NCBI GenBank assembly: GCA_022376515.1
Contig: WTXI01000044.1
Location: 1 to 64,000 of the forward strand
Source of the DNA: Lactifluus volemus
Lineage: Eukaryota; Basidiomycota; Agaricomycetes; Russulales; Russulaceae
Reading direction: 5' to 3'
Length of the DNA stretch: 64,000 bases
Of this stretch, positions 45,801 through 58,056 are shown in pieces (position 1 is the first letter of the stretch; the number at the start of each line of letters is the position of its first letter). A program made the position numbers and the translations under genes. The notes under the pieces are model-generated. The model was not told the origin of the DNA and made no database searches. It saw only the letters and a program-made list of their open reading frames with translations.

Positions 45801-46481
45801 ATCCGATTAACCAACTTACAGACAATTGATCCATGAAGCTTGGGCACTGTGTGATTACACAGTCAGAGTGGGTACTTATTAAACAGCTGCGAGATGCACT
45901 TAAGGTGAGTATTGGCATCTTGATCATTCACTTTCACTAACTGCTATGTTGCAGATCTTCAAAACAGTCACGTTGCAGTTTTCAAGTGATACTCCATGTC
46001 TTGCAGCTGTCATCCCGGCCATGGATAGGATGCATGACAACCTCACAGCAGCATGCGAAAAGGAAGAGTACTCTCCAGCACTTCGAGCCGCACTGAAGAT
46101 GGGCAAGGGTTTATTGGATAAATATTACTCACTGACTGACACCTCAGAAGTGTATCGCATCGCAATGGGTATGTTATGACTTATTCAACCCGCTCAATTC
46201 TGAATGCTTGTATTTAGTTCTCCATCCCAAGTACAAGCTCAAGTACTTCAAGAAACAGGGATGGAAACGGGAATGGATTGAGACAGCAAAGATCATTGTC
46301 AAAACTGAGTATAGATCTTTATATGCCAGCTATGTCACTCAGAAGGCTGGGCATCCTGCATGCACAAAGGCACTGGTAGGTTTTCTATTGTATGTTTACT
46401 TGCTTGTGCTTACTCTGAGTCACTAGGGATCAAACTCATCTGATGATGGTGACTTCTCTGCAACTGAGTCATCTGACTCAG

Positions 46482-48158
46482 CATCAGGAAAACGTCATAT
46501 TTGCTTACGCTAATTAATGGTGCTTACTTTGCTTAATGGTCTTAATTACTGTCTTCTGCTTAATAAAAGATTTCTGTTTTTTGGCTTAAGCATGTTAAGC
46601 ACATTAATCACATTAATCCACACTCAGCACAACTAAGCAAATTTTATTATCACCAATAGTGAAAATTAAGCAAACTTTAATCACACTAAGTAAACCAGTA
46701 GTTTAAGCAAACTAAGAGAATTTTAAGAGGCTTTTAATCATGCTAAGCAAATTGAAGTATTTTATGTAATTTAATTAAAGTCCGAAAAATATGCAAAGTC
46801 ATAAAATTTTCACTAAGTCGTTCCCGTGCACCAACCACGTGCATCTTTGTTTGTTCTTATTTGCACGATGTTGATTTTCGTGCGTTTTCGTGCCAAGTCT
46901 TCTGTCCCTCCCTCCCCTCTGTCGTCGTCGCCCCCATGTTGAGGACTCCGCTGTTGTCACCACGGCTGGCTCACCGTCTGGCACTGCCACACGTCTTGCC
47001 CTCTCTCCTTGCCGTCTCCATGGCCTCTGTCGCCACCGCTCGTCGCCTTGCGCTGCCACAAGCCTCAGCGTCCCCGCGTTCTCCTTGCCACCACATTTCC
47101 CCCCCCCTTTTTTTCCCCCACGCAAATGCATCTCAATGCTGCTTCCTCTGCCTCTGCCTCTGCCTCTGCCTCTGCCTCTGCCTCTGCCTCTGCCTCTGCC
47201 TCTGCCTCTGCCTCTGCCTCTGCCTCTGCCTCTGCCTCTGCCTCTGCCTCCACCGCGTCATCCTCTGCCTCCTGCGTCTGCGCCGCGTCCACGCCCTCGC
47301 CTCCGCATTGCTTCCTCCTGGGCTGCGAGGGGTCCACGGCGCACGCTGCCTGCGCCGCGCCTTCTGCGCGACCTCCGGTATGTTGTACGCTACCTCGCCC
47401 CAACGCTTCCTGACCATTTTTTTTGGTTCGCCTCCACCTCTGCCTCCGCCTCCTCCTGTGCCGCCTCCTCCCCTGCCTGCACCACCCCTCCTGCACCTTC
47501 TGCGCACTTCCGTTTCCTCCGCCGTCCCTGCATGCACTTCCGTCCCCTCTGCCGTCCCCGCACGTCCTCCGCTTCCCGCGCCTCCCGTGCCTTCTCCCGC
47601 GCCTCCTGCGCCTTCTCTTGCCCCTCCCGCGGCATTTCCTGGGCTTCCCGCGCCCCGTGCCTCCTCCCTTGGCCCTCGCCTCCTGCCGCGCCTCCCGCAC
47701 CTCCGCCTGTGCCTCCCGCGCCTCCGCCTCCGCCTCCTCATGGCCCTGCAGTCCCACCCCCCAGGGCTGTTGCACCCAGGCCTGTAGATTACCCTTAGTC
47801 CTATATATTCATGTTGTAGTTAAATCTCTAATATATAATTTTGATTCCTATATTTTGTGCCTGAAAATTTCAAATTGTGATTGAAAATTTCAAATTGTGA
47901 TTAAAATTTCAAATTAGTTAAAAATGTGAAAGATGCTTAATGTTACTTAGATCTTGCTTAATTAGCTTAATTAAGCAGAATGCGCTTAATTCAGCAGATG
48001 TGCTTAATTCAGCAAAGGGGTGCGCTTACTGTGCTTAATCAAGGGTTGCTTAACTTGTGCTTAATTCTTCTTAATGCTTGCTTAACCTGCTTAATGACGA
48101 CTTTAAGCACACTAATCACACTTTAAGCACATTAAGCAAATTTGACGTTTTCCTGATG
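46482..48158. mobile_element. E1 copy 2: 1677-bp TIR element inside the hAT2 transposase
   Basis: Ends CATCAGGAAAACGTCA and TGACGTTTTCCTGATG, a 16-bp perfect inverted repeat. The interior closely matches E1 copy 1 without the LTR. Host codons run TCA-G before and CA-AGC after with no target duplication, and the host frame is kept when the element is removed. Confidence 0.93.
47145..47246 (+). repeat. (CCTCTG)17 microsatellite
   Basis: Seventeen perfect units in E1 copy 2, one fewer than in copy 1. Confidence 0.98.
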
Positions 48159-48656
48159 CAAGCTTGGATGATGAAGAGCTCATGGATGAGTTTGATTGCT
48201 ACCTCTCAACTGCACGAGTGAAGACTGTGACAGACCCTCTGCAATGGTGGGTTGATAATCAAGCTACTTATCCTCGTCTATGGCGCATGGCAAGGGATTA
48301 CTTGACAATTCCAGGTGTGTACCATCTATTACAGTATCACTTAATCTTTGGGCTAACAAAGTGCTATAGCATCATCAGTTGCAGTGGAGCGTGTGTTCAG
48401 TCGAGGCCGCCTTTTAAGCTCTCATGTCTGCAATCGCCTTTCAGCCAAGACATTGAGAGCCCTCCTTTGCATTGGTACATGGAGTGAAGTGGGGTGTATA
48501 AATGCTAAGGACTTTTCAGCAGCAGCTTCTTTGCCAGATGACAAGATGTAGTTACAACTTACAGCCTGAGACTCATATCATGGGTACACAATGTCTAATA
48601 AATCTTTTGAATGTTTTTTATCATCTTGAAACTGTGAAATAATCTTAAGTACAATA

Positions 48657-48778
48657 CCCGTACCCCTCACCCTTGGGTAGGGGTATTTACTTTACCCGTG
48701 GCTAAATCAGGGGTAAACCCGTACCCCTCACCCTTGGGTAGGGGTATTTATTTTACCCGTGGCTAAATCACGGGTAAA
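48657..48778 (+). repeat. Two 61-bp tandem repeats near the right end of hAT2
   Basis: Both units contain CCCTCACCCTTGGGTAGGGG and TTTACCCGTGGCTAAATCA, with two or three differences. They fall in the subterminal zone where hAT transposases usually bind. Confidence 0.95.
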
Positions 48779-49060
48779 CCCGTACCCGTGCCTCAGGGTA
48801 CGGGTATAGAGGGGTACGGGTACGGGTAGAGGTTGAAGTTACCCCGGGTTACCCCTGTCTTTCCCTAGTGAAGAACAAAGGAAAATTTCAGCATCAATTG
48901 CCTCATGCGGTCAATTGCGTTATGGTGATCACACAATATCACATGGCTCCATCGGTACCTTCGGTTTTGGAAAAGAGATACTATCTTTATCTGATTATGA
49001 TATTTTTTGGCTGTCATTGTCAAATATGAAGGAGTAGAGAGGTCAGTATTTCTGACCTCC

Positions 49061-49256
49061 ACTCCGGAAATTGAAAATTTTTATCTCTCATTTTTCTTCC
49101 TCGGTCCATCATAGCTCTATACCGCTGATTCTTCCGATCACTTTGGTGCCCCTCCGAGCCTCATACATTGAGATTTCGGGGAGATATTCACGTTTCAATT
49201 TTAAAAAATTTTATTTATTTATTTTTTGGTTGTGACAACTCATATGCAAAATACAA
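49061..49256 (-). repeat. Right terminal inverted repeat of the DDE_3 transposon
   Basis: Inverted counterpart of 25497-25692. Because it abuts the transposase gene's upstream side, it may serve as its promoter; that role is inferred. Confidence 0.9.
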
Positions 49257-49468
49257 TAACACCAACCTTGTTGGTCTGTATTGTTGACTAAAAATTACAA
49301 CTGATGAAGTTGTGACATACAATGCAATAAATGTTGTCCAGGTATCAGGTATGTACTAGTAGCGCGGTCCCAGTCCCAGCCCGAGTGAATGCGTCGATAA
49401 CCTCGCGATCCTCGTACATGTGCTCGCTCCCGCCTTCGGTGGTGTCATCGTGCGTCCTTTTCAACATT

Positions 49469-50855
49469 CTAGACCTCAGCATCGAGTGACTCGATGCAAT
49501 TCCGGATGTTTCCAGGCGAACGTCTCTCATTTTGTATAACCGACGTGAGGTTATACATATCGAATAAGGCACTAAACAGCTGGGATGGTTGCGTCCAGTC
49601 TTGGACGTCCTCGACATAGGAAACCTAGAACCAGTGACAAATCGGAGGATTGTTCGGATTCAGATGCACATACATTAGGATCGAGGCGATCAGGCTGAAA
49701 AACGAGATACCGAAGCGCCGTACCATTGTTCTTGACATAGAGTGCCACGACAATGAACGGTTTCGACTCATCATCGTCTAACAGCTGCCGCCCAAGTCGG
49801 GCCACACACGCAGCCTGAAGAAGCATCCGATATCGATCGCCTTCACTTTTCTCCGATTGGACTTCAACCAAAAGAGACACCAAGCAATCAACAGACAGGT
49901 GAAAATCGCTTCGTGGGGTGTAGCGGTAGTGTTTCCCCTCGCGTTCGATAGAATTGGCATCGACGATAAGGCTGAACGGCCAGTCGGAATGACTGCAACA
50001 AATGTAAACCTCTGGAGCAAATAATAGAACGAACAATAAAAGAAATACGCACAATGCGTGATGCTCCCTCAAGCCGAAAACCGAGTGAAAATACGAGCCT
50101 AACTCGTCAAAGAAATACCGGACGTGATCCTCGTTGACGACGGAGCTTTTCCAACCCTTGGCGAGAAACGCGCTTGCAAGATGGCACAATACATGGATGT
50201 TGGAGACGCTGTCACTTTGCTCAACGTCCTTGGGGGCGTGTTGAAAGTATTCGCCAAATTCGGGAATGTGTTCCTGGAAGGATGAGAGGTCCTGTGACGA
50301 CTTTCAATGACCAAACTGGTATGTGATCAAAAACAAACATACTGCATCAGACTGAATGCGACGCCGCTGCCTTAGTTTACTTCTAAATTCATTGAGAAAC
50401 TCCGGTTCAGTGCCAAGAAATTCAGAGATCCCGTTAGGCGCGAGGGCAGCCCGCCCAAAGCTTCCTTGAACCGCTTTGATAGTGATCGAGGGCCAAAGTT
50501 CGGGTCGTCCGGCATCAGCCATCGTCGAGCTGACGATTCCACCCGGAACGTATACGAGGATATTGACCGTCTCCTCTGGTGGTTGAATCGGGAATATTTT
50601 GGACAGTTTGCGAGACGGGAGAACCAGCTCCGATTTGTCGGCCAATTCCGCCAACTGTCTGAGATTGTCGCCCTCATAGAATTCGGTCTGATAGAGGATG
50701 AGTCTATCAGCGTCGATATTCTTGAAGTCGTTAGGATATTTCCGAAAAATGGCTTCTCTCAGATGGCTAACAGTCTGCGAGCTTTCAATCTCGATAGGGA
50801 ACGTGTATCTGTGTAGACAAACCACATAGACGAATAGTAGTAGTTTATCAGCCAT
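49469..50855 (-). CDS. Crinkler (CRN)-type protein
   Basis: Starts MADKLLLFVYVVCLHRY at 50855. The ubiquitin-like N-terminal CRN domain follows: FPIEIESSQTVSHLREAI, then FKNIDADRLILYQ, then LVLPSRKLSKIFP. After introns the C-terminal part reads DELGSYFHSVFGLREH, DWPFSLIVDANS, VEVQSEKSEGDRYRMLLQAA, and ends SLDAEV at 49469. The D...E-V-Q arrangement resembles a PD-(D/E)xK nuclease fold seen in some CRN proteins; that is inferred. Around 50820 GTTTGTCTACACAG may be a degenerate insertion in the first strand. It lies between the DDE_3 element and the truncated GATA gene. Confidence 0.82.
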
Positions 50856-50944
50856 AGTCGTGAGAGGTGTTGGTCGTAGTGTCGTCGAAAGGGGCTTGGG
50901 CAATTTCATAAGGACCCAACAAACATCAACAAACATCATTGCCC

Positions 50945-51708
50945 AGTAGAATAACCACGACGCGGGTCGAGCTCGCAGCACCCCGGCATGAATCGTTGGT
51001 ATGCTTGTTATAAATAACACTCTTGGCGTGAGTTATTATAATTGATCGCGAAGCACGATGTTATAATTGTCACAACGGCCACACAGCTTTGGAGAAAAGA
51101 CGATGAAGGCAAGACAGTTTGTGATGCGTGAGTGTCCCTGAGACCATTTGAATCTGGACAACTCTCATTATACGTGTCTTTCACTCTCTTCACCGACATG
51201 CGGTTGCGGGCTTTAGTATGTCTCATAATGTTAGCTTCTCAAACTGATTCGCGAAATATTCCAAGTTTGGTTCCGTCCGTCCGATCTCGATGAAATCAGA
51301 TGTAATTCGCAAGCGTTCCCGGCGTGACGCCCATCGTGGTAGCGGCAGTGGCATTGGAAGTGGCAGACCCGATTGGCAAGTCCCGGCGCATCTCGCCGAC
51401 CCATCAACGTCGATGCTGGATGTGGCTTTTCACCCACACTGGTTGCCGACTCTAACGCCAGTGCGATTGACGACCTCGGTGTTGATTCTACTTCCGGGAA
51501 CAACGGCAATAACGGTAGTGGAGGCCGCTTTGGGTATATGCCACCGCCGCAGGGTGAACTAATCGGTGCTCTTGGTGGGACCGGTGCATGCAATTACCCA
51601 TCGCTCAACTCGTCCAAATTCCCGAGGCTATACCATCCCGATCTGCTGTCGCACCTGTACCCTGCGGAGTACGCCGGAGACACCTCCAAGGGAGAAGGCG
51701 GAGTCTAG
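50945..51708 (+). pseudogene. GATA factor 3' fragment, block B copy 2
   Basis: Contains only finger 2 (CHNGHTALWRKDDEGKTVCDA before a GTGAGT donor, written here in one 20-odd residue block shortened: CHNGHTALWRK, then DEGKTVCDA) and the region after it (SDVIRKRSRRDAHRGSG ... GGRFGYMPPPQGELIG ... LYHPDLLSHLYPAEYAGD). The start, N-terminal domain and finger 1 are missing. It lies head-to-head with the Crinkler-type gene, separated by about 90 bp. Confidence 0.8.
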
Positions 51709-53917
51709 ATACGCTGTGCTAAATGTAGGCGGATTACAACGATTCTGCAACCGAACCACCGAGTTCAGCGGTTTCATATTATTCCTTTGGCTGAGATAGC
51801 AGTGGCTTCTCGACTAGCAGCAGCCCGACGTTTTGTTCGGGCTCTGCAACGCTGCTTGATGGACTTTTCCTTTTCTGATGACTGCAACCTTTTCGACTGG
51901 AGCAAAAAAAAACACAATTGTCATTGTACCTGAACCGCAGCAGAAGGATCGAGTTTTTACTTGGAAAAATCATATGCAATTCATGGATTTGATGGGGCTT
52001 TGAACCCTCCGCTCAACATGGTGAATATGATGTCCATCCTTTTTTCTGGTTATACAGCACTGTGACTTTGATATTACTACATTGCAATTGAAACTGTTAC
52101 TTCCCTCGTACAAAAAACCCCAGCCAACCTGAGAGATGGCGGTCATCGTTTGCCAGGTAAGTTGCACGACCCTTTAGGAAAGCGACGGCAATAGTTCCAG
52201 GAGGAATAAACTCATTGTATGCGAGTGCTGTGACTAGAGCGAGATAGTGGATGATGCCGCGTACTATATTCAGATTACTAGGTCATCGAAGTGACGTCGT
52301 TGCGCTGGAGTTCCAAAGGATAGCTGAACTATAGACTCGTGACATGACCAAACTCGGTGACTGCAACCAGGTGCAAATGAAGAAAAAAGCCTTGGGATTA
52401 CATACAACTTGGCGCAGTTGAACGGAGATCAGGAAACACCTCGATCACGTGAGCATTGGCGCTCCGATCGTGATTGGACAGAATATGATTTCGCGCAAGC
52501 CAGGCCGACGGCCCACGTCACCACCCGTGTGGAGAACCTTCACTACACATCCATCTATATCGACCCTGAAAGTTCGTATCTGAAGTGGTTTTGGTGGCTG
52601 CCCGTTTGTAGCTGGGCGCGGCCCTCGGCAGACTGTCGATATGCACGGGCAATGGGTATACCGAATAAACGCCAATGCACGTCATTATCACCCGCCTTAC
52701 GAAGGGGAAAAAGTATACCTGGCTACCGAGAGGGAGGAGCAGCAACAGCCGTCTTCACCAAGCCTGAGCGAGCGCAACCGGACGCCAACTGTACCACCAA
52801 CTGTACCACCAAGGACGGCATATATTGTCTCTTGGAACAAATTGATATGAACAAGTTGGATGACCACGGACATGGTCGAGGACGTCCCCCACGAAGCATA
52901 ACACATTGAAAACCTTATTCACTGCGAGGCGTACGGGATAGTTCTAGTGGGAGCCGCAGGCCGCAGTAGTCCACTGGCGCTGTAGTCACGGATCGGTGAG
53001 ACTTTACGCCCAACATGTATGTCACCGGCGCTGTCATTGTCAGATCGTATGCAACAAAACTGAAACTTGCTCTGGCGGCCGCATGGTATTTCCCATTTCC
53101 AATGCCACGGCAAGTTTTCTTCTCGTTTGGTTCTCTTTCCATACATACGCTATATTCGTTTGAATGTTTTTCTCCCATCTTCGTGGCTTCACCAATTGAC
53201 TCAGTAGGTGTCTTATTTTGTCTTCTAACATCCCCCGATGAGCCTTGCGACACTGGGGTCTCCTTTATTATGATGCAGTACGAAATAATGTGTAGAGCTC
53301 GTGTATATATCCATGTCCAACACGAATCTCAAACCTTCTCCCCTGCTTCTTGGGGCCACGCCTATGGACTTGTGCGGTCTTGTGAGGCTCCGCCGAAGAA
53401 AGTAGTTCAAGTTGTTAACAACACTATGACCCTAGGCTCGAGATGACGACGTGGTTGGAAGGTGAATAATGAAACTCACTCAGGTCTGCCTACACTGCTG
53501 CTTCGGAATCGTCACTCTGTTCCTGTAGTGTACATTCCAGAACGATTAATACTGTTTCAGAGTCTCCGTGACGAGGGTTTTTTGAATCGCGCAGTTGCAC
53601 ACGATTCTACTTGAAAGAGTGAGTAAAAGAGGAAGGCAGGGAAACGGTGGCCAGAGTGACCATGGTGACCGTAATAGGAAATATGGTAGACGCAACAGAG
53701 AGAGCACCGTGGTGCGCGGCTGTTGGATTTTGGTCGTCTCGGTGTTCGTGCAGCCTTAGGGGCAGCGCAGCACACGACCCGTCATTACGTAATGTCCTTC
53801 CTGATATAGACACGATAACGTTAACGTGGTTGCCTCAAGGCATCGATGCATCAACCTGTCGTTCAGTTCTCCGTCAAACACCCACCATTACTACCCCCAG
53901 GTCCTCAAATCTCCAGA
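51709..53917. other. Block B spacer, copy 2, with GH15 C-terminal fragment
   Basis: Counterpart of 10037-12082. The GH15 end fragment is near 52125-52250 on the minus strand. The dispersed segment with TATATTCAGATTACTAGG is at about 52265. The last 300 bp match the NLR leader of copy 1. No intact gene. Confidence 0.5.
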
Positions 53918-56900
53918 ATGTCAAACATCAGCCGCTCCCAGGTCAGTGAAAGGCAACTGAACTCAACCCGACTCCAGGTGACCAGTACGTATTTTTATGA
54001 CTGTGCTCTGATAAGTACTAAATCGCTTGCCCTTGCCAGTCCTTAGAGTGCACAATCTTCCCCGTCTCAAGACTTTCCTTGGCAAGAAAAGGAGATTTTA
54101 CGCTACATTTACAGACGGCGACAGGATATGGCAGACACGATCTGTCCGGAGCGTGGCCCAGCGCGTAGAATGGAACGAGACCGTCAACACATTGTGGGAA
54201 ATGTCGTATCTTCATTCTTGCTAACATCTGAGTCTCCTACAGTACTGTACAACCACAATCTCGTGTTACCATATGTCTTTATGCGAAAAGGACCACACGG
54301 AAAGACATCCTTGTTGGAAGTCAGGAGATAGCCTGCGAATCCCAACGCGGTTCGTTTCTTATTTCAAATATATACCCATGTGTCTGGCTGAGCATCCTAC
54401 ATATAGAACTTGATGTTATTTTCGACAATGCCCACGGACGTCCGACGGAACTCGTTACACCTTCCTTAAGCATCATCGTATCAGCAATCGGGAGTTCATC
54501 TATGACTGCGGTAGTCAATTCCCCAATCCTTACTAGCACACCGGTCGATCCGGAAAATCCTTTCCCTGAAGGAGGTGCTGCGCATCCTACTGTTCAAACC
54601 GACAATGAACCCATGCAACGCGCAGCAGATCCCGCTCTTCTATCCCAAACGAGTAACCTTCCCATTGAGGGCGGTCCCTCTGTGGGAGCAGTACCAGACA
54701 GCCAGACGGATATGTCAAATACGCTCGATGACGCTGAGAAGGCATTTGAAACGATGAAGACATGGAGTAATGCTGTTGAAAAAGTCAAATGTGTAATCGA
54801 CGTCGTCGGTCCAATCGCAGGGGTATGCTTTAGAGAAGGTCTTATCCGGTGCTGAGCTAACTTGCGCTCTTCAGCTGAGCCCATATGCGAAGACGGCTTG
54901 GGCTCTGCTCTCATTTATTCCTCAGGTGCGTCTCCTTTCCCATTCGGAGAATATGGCGCATTCATTCACCTCGCTATCAGACTTTACTACAGCAGGTCGG
55001 GCGTGATGACAATGTCAGAACACTACTTGGGGCAATACGTGACGCATTTGAATTTGCAAAAGAGGCATCTATTTTACGGAATATCCAGCCGGGATCCATG
55101 CAAGTAAAAATCCTCGATGAGATGCTGCAGTGCGTCGCCAAATCCGCCGAATTCGTCGAGTCATATGCGAAGGATGTGCAAATCGGTACGTCGTCTTGAC
55201 CTCTCTCGTTGCTCAATATGAATGTGTGACTTTCAGGAAAGCGGGCTTTGAAGAATATGGTCGGCAAAGTTGACGGAAAAGTCGAAGAGTACCGCGCCAC
55301 TCTTGTTCGACTTCGAGAAACGTTCCTCGCATATGCTGTTCTCAACACTCAGGCTGCTGTCCTTCAGATGCGGGACGATAAGTCGAATCAAGCATTAGAC
55401 GCTGGTGCGCGATTCAGACATCTCAAGACCGGATCGTCGAACTGACAATGAATTTACAGAATTAGACGGAAAAATCAGAGAATTACCCTATAGGGTAGGC
55501 TGGCGATACGGCGACGAGAAGCGATGTCTTCCAGGCACGCGTGAAGACTTTTTACACTTCATCGTCAAGTGGGTCCAGAATCCCAAATCTGATCGTGGGC
55601 TCGTTCTTCTCGGCCAAGCTGGAACAGGAAAATCATCGATTGCACATGAGGTTGCACGTCGTTTTGAAGGCAAATGTCTCGGCTCATACTCCGCCTTTTT
55701 GCGCAAGGAACAGTCAAAAGACGAGGCTTACATGCTCTTCACGACAATTGCTCGTGATCTCTCCGATCGCATTCCTGAGTACAAACGAACCCTTGGAGAG
55801 GTCATCAAGGATAAATCATCTCTTCGTGGTACCCGAGACTATCGTACACTTTTCGAAAACCTCCTCGTGGAACCGCTCAAGAACCTGCCACTTCCCTGTC
55901 CAATTCTTATAGTTATCGATGCCCTGGATGAGAGTGGGGGCGCAATCGGCAGAACTGGATTACATTCATTTCTCGCCGAGCACCTCGTCGAGCTTCCATC
56001 CGAATTCCGGATACTCGTTACCTCCAGGCCTGAAAATGGCATCGAACCTGCGTTTGTCAAAGCTTCATCCATCAATACGCTTTACATGAATGATGCCGAA
56101 CTCGCTCTCAAGACAGAGCAAGATATTGGGCTGTACCTTCAAAAGGAACTCCCTCCTGATGTATTCGAAAGCGACGGGGTCAAATTAGCAAAAGCGGCAG
56201 AGTGCCTGTTTCAATGGGCAGCTGTTGCATCCGGGTTCATAAATAGCCCTCCTGCTAGCTTTGGGTTTAGCAAGAAAAAGTGTGTTCAACGCTTGTTGGG
56301 ACACTCCCGAGATCGCAGTGGACAAGATCCGTTGGACAAGTTATATGAAGAAGTTCTGGAAGCGTACTTCAAACCGGATGAAGCACAGATTCTATTTCGG
56401 TCTGTAATGGGACAGGTTTTCGCTGCGATCGAACCGCTCTCGATCGATTCTTTGATTGCTCTGCGAAGGCATGCCTCTATTGAGGAACCCGAGGATCCTG
56501 ATCCAGCTGTACAAATGCTCAGTCACCTCGGCTCGCTCCTGAGTAATGTGACTTCATCTGACCATACGCGTCCCATCATTCCTCTCCATACATCATTCCG
56601 TGACTTTCTGACGAGCAAGAAGGGAGGTGTGTTTTACGTGGACCTTCAGGATTCGCACCGTCAGTTGGCACATTCCTGCCTTGCTTCGATGCTCGACAAA
56701 CTGGAGTTCAACATTTGCAAACTGGAGTCATCATATCTTGCGAACAGCGACGTTCCGGATCTTGAATCTCGAATTATGAGATACATCCCACCTGCTTTGT
56801 CGTATGCCTGCCGTTTCTGGGGCGATCACTTGGAACATCTTCCTTTCGATGACGATCTCTTCGCAAATCTTCGATCGTTGCTCGAGACAAAGTTACTATT

Positions 56901-58056
56901 TTGGCTGGAAGTGCTTAGCATCAAGAGCAGTGTGCCCCTTGCTTTACGGGAAATGTCGTTCCTGTCGACGTGGTTGCAGCAGGAGGTAGGTGCTCCTCAC
57001 AATTCAGTAAGACATGCGGTGACTTTTGGGTAAAAATCATAATAGGGTTCGCAAACGGAGGTGAAGAATTTGTTGGGATTAGTGAATGATGCGTCGAGAT
57101 TTGTGCGGTATTTCGGAATGACGATAGCGAAGAGCACTCCGCATATCTATGTCTCGGCGCTCCCATTCACACCAAGCTCTTCCCACATCTTCAATCGATA
57201 CATTCGCAAATTCCCTTGTACATTGACTTTGGAGCGTGGGCAGTTGTCTCACTGGCCGGCATTGGAAATGATGATTCAAGCACATGATGGCCCGGTCATT
57301 TCTGTTGCTTTCTCGCCAGACGGGCAGCGCGTCGCATCGGCCTCGAGCGATTTCACGATTCGGGTGTGGGATGCCACAACGGGAAAGATGGTAGCGCGCC
57401 CGTTTACTGGACACACCAATTCGGTCAATTCTGTTGCATTCTCGCCAGACGGACTCCGCATCGCATCGGCCTCGATCGATTGCACGATTCGGGTGTGGGA
57501 TGCCACAACGGGACAGATGGTAGCGGGCCCGTTTACTGGACACACCAATTCGGTCAATTCTGTTGCATTCTCGCCAGACGGACTGCGCATCGCATCGGCC
57601 TCGTACGATAAAACGATTCGGGTGTGGGATGCCACAGCGGGACAGATGGTAGCGGACCCGTTTACTGGACACACCTATTCGGTCAATTCTGTCGCATTCT
57701 CGCCAGACGGACTCCGCATCGCATCGGCCTCGTCCGATAAAACGATTCGGGTGTGGGATGCCACAACGGGAAAGATGGTAGCGCGCCCGTTTACTGGACA
57801 CACCAATTGGGTCAAGTCTGTTGCATTCTCGCCAGACGGACTGCGCATCGCATCGGCCTCGGACGATGAAACGATTCGGGTGTGGGATGCCACAACGGGA
57901 CAGATGGTAGCGGACCCGTTTACTGGACACACCCATTGGGTCAATTCTGTTGCATTCTCGCCAGACGGACTGCACATCGCATCGGCCTCGTACGATCAAA
58001 CGATTCGAGTGTGGGGTGCCACAACGGGACAGATGGTAGCGGGCCCGTTGGAATAG
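53918..58056 (+). pseudogene. C2-NACHT-WD40 NLR-like gene, copy 2 (3'-truncated)
   Basis: Same order as copy 1. C2 domain from MSNISRSQ (53918); helical linker KILDEMLQCVAKSAEFVE; NACHT with GQAGTGKSSIAHE near 55615, ILIVIDALDES near 55910 and ILVTSRPE. Six WD40 repeats follow from about 57275. The last repeat stops within its final strand (VAGPLE then a stop) where the gypsy element begins, so the rest of the array and the C-terminal tail are lost. The frameshift before the NACHT domain (about 55410) is shared with copy 1. Confidence 0.92.
57275..58055 (+). repeat. WD40 repeat array, copy 2
   Basis: Six 129-bp units of the same type as copy 1. Residues at the variable codons include I, C, F, Q and Y, not all found in copy 1, and two units carry GKMVARPF instead of GQMVAGPF. 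The array and copy 1 clearly exchange or amplify units independently. Confidence 0.94.

Larger units (their letters stand above)
43490..48551 (+). pseudogene. hAT transposase of hAT2, interrupted by E1 copy 2
   Basis: Start MPRDEVDTSLITTKRQ, a basic and acidic N-terminal region, then a BED-type finger (HEFKCRAPHC ... NLRKHAKVCWG). The core follows with NFATDAWTSPNHKPF, LGITCDNASANDKMT, RVRCFAHIVNLVAK and RDVPTRWNSTYEMLKF. The C-terminal dimerisation domain is in two exons: DYLTIP, then ASSVAVERVFSRGR. A TGA after QLTDN (about 45829) looks like a nonsense mutation, and E1 interrupts the gene at 46482-48158. Removing E1 joins ESSDSA to SLDDEELMDEF in frame. Confidence 0.88.
42814..48867. mobile_element. 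hAT2: 6.05-kb hAT transposon with decayed transposase
   Basis: Ends TAGGGAAGGACA and TGTCTTTCCCTA, flanked by a perfect 8-bp duplication GTGAAGAA (42806-42813 and 48868-48875). Subterminal regions at both ends are rich in GGGTA/TACCC, with two 61-bp tandem units at 48657-48778. It contains one transposase gene on the plus strand and a nested E1 copy. The insertion lies in the leader of the DDE_3 transposase. Confidence 0.95.
25497..49256. mobile_element. 23.8-kb nested DDE_3 (Tc1/mariner-like) transposon with cargo gene
   Basis: Outer shell defined by inverted repeats of about 195 bp, beginning TTGTATTTTGCATATGAG at both ends, and by TA on each side (25495-25496 and 49257-49258). Inside, after removing nested elements, are two convergent genes. 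A Zn2Cys6-type gene starts 266 bp from the left end. A DDE_3 transposase starts about 390 bp from the right end once hAT2 is removed. Net shell size is about 7.3 kb. Nested inside are E1 copy 1 (with a solo LTR), hAT1, hAT2 and E1 copy 2. TIRs and TA are seen; assigning one parent element to both genes is inferred. Confidence 0.8.
50945..57300. repeat. Segmental duplication block B, copy 2
   Basis: Counterpart of 9190-15480. It begins inside the GATA gene, so finger 1 and everything upstream are absent and a Crinkler-type gene occupies that place. Confidence 0.93.
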
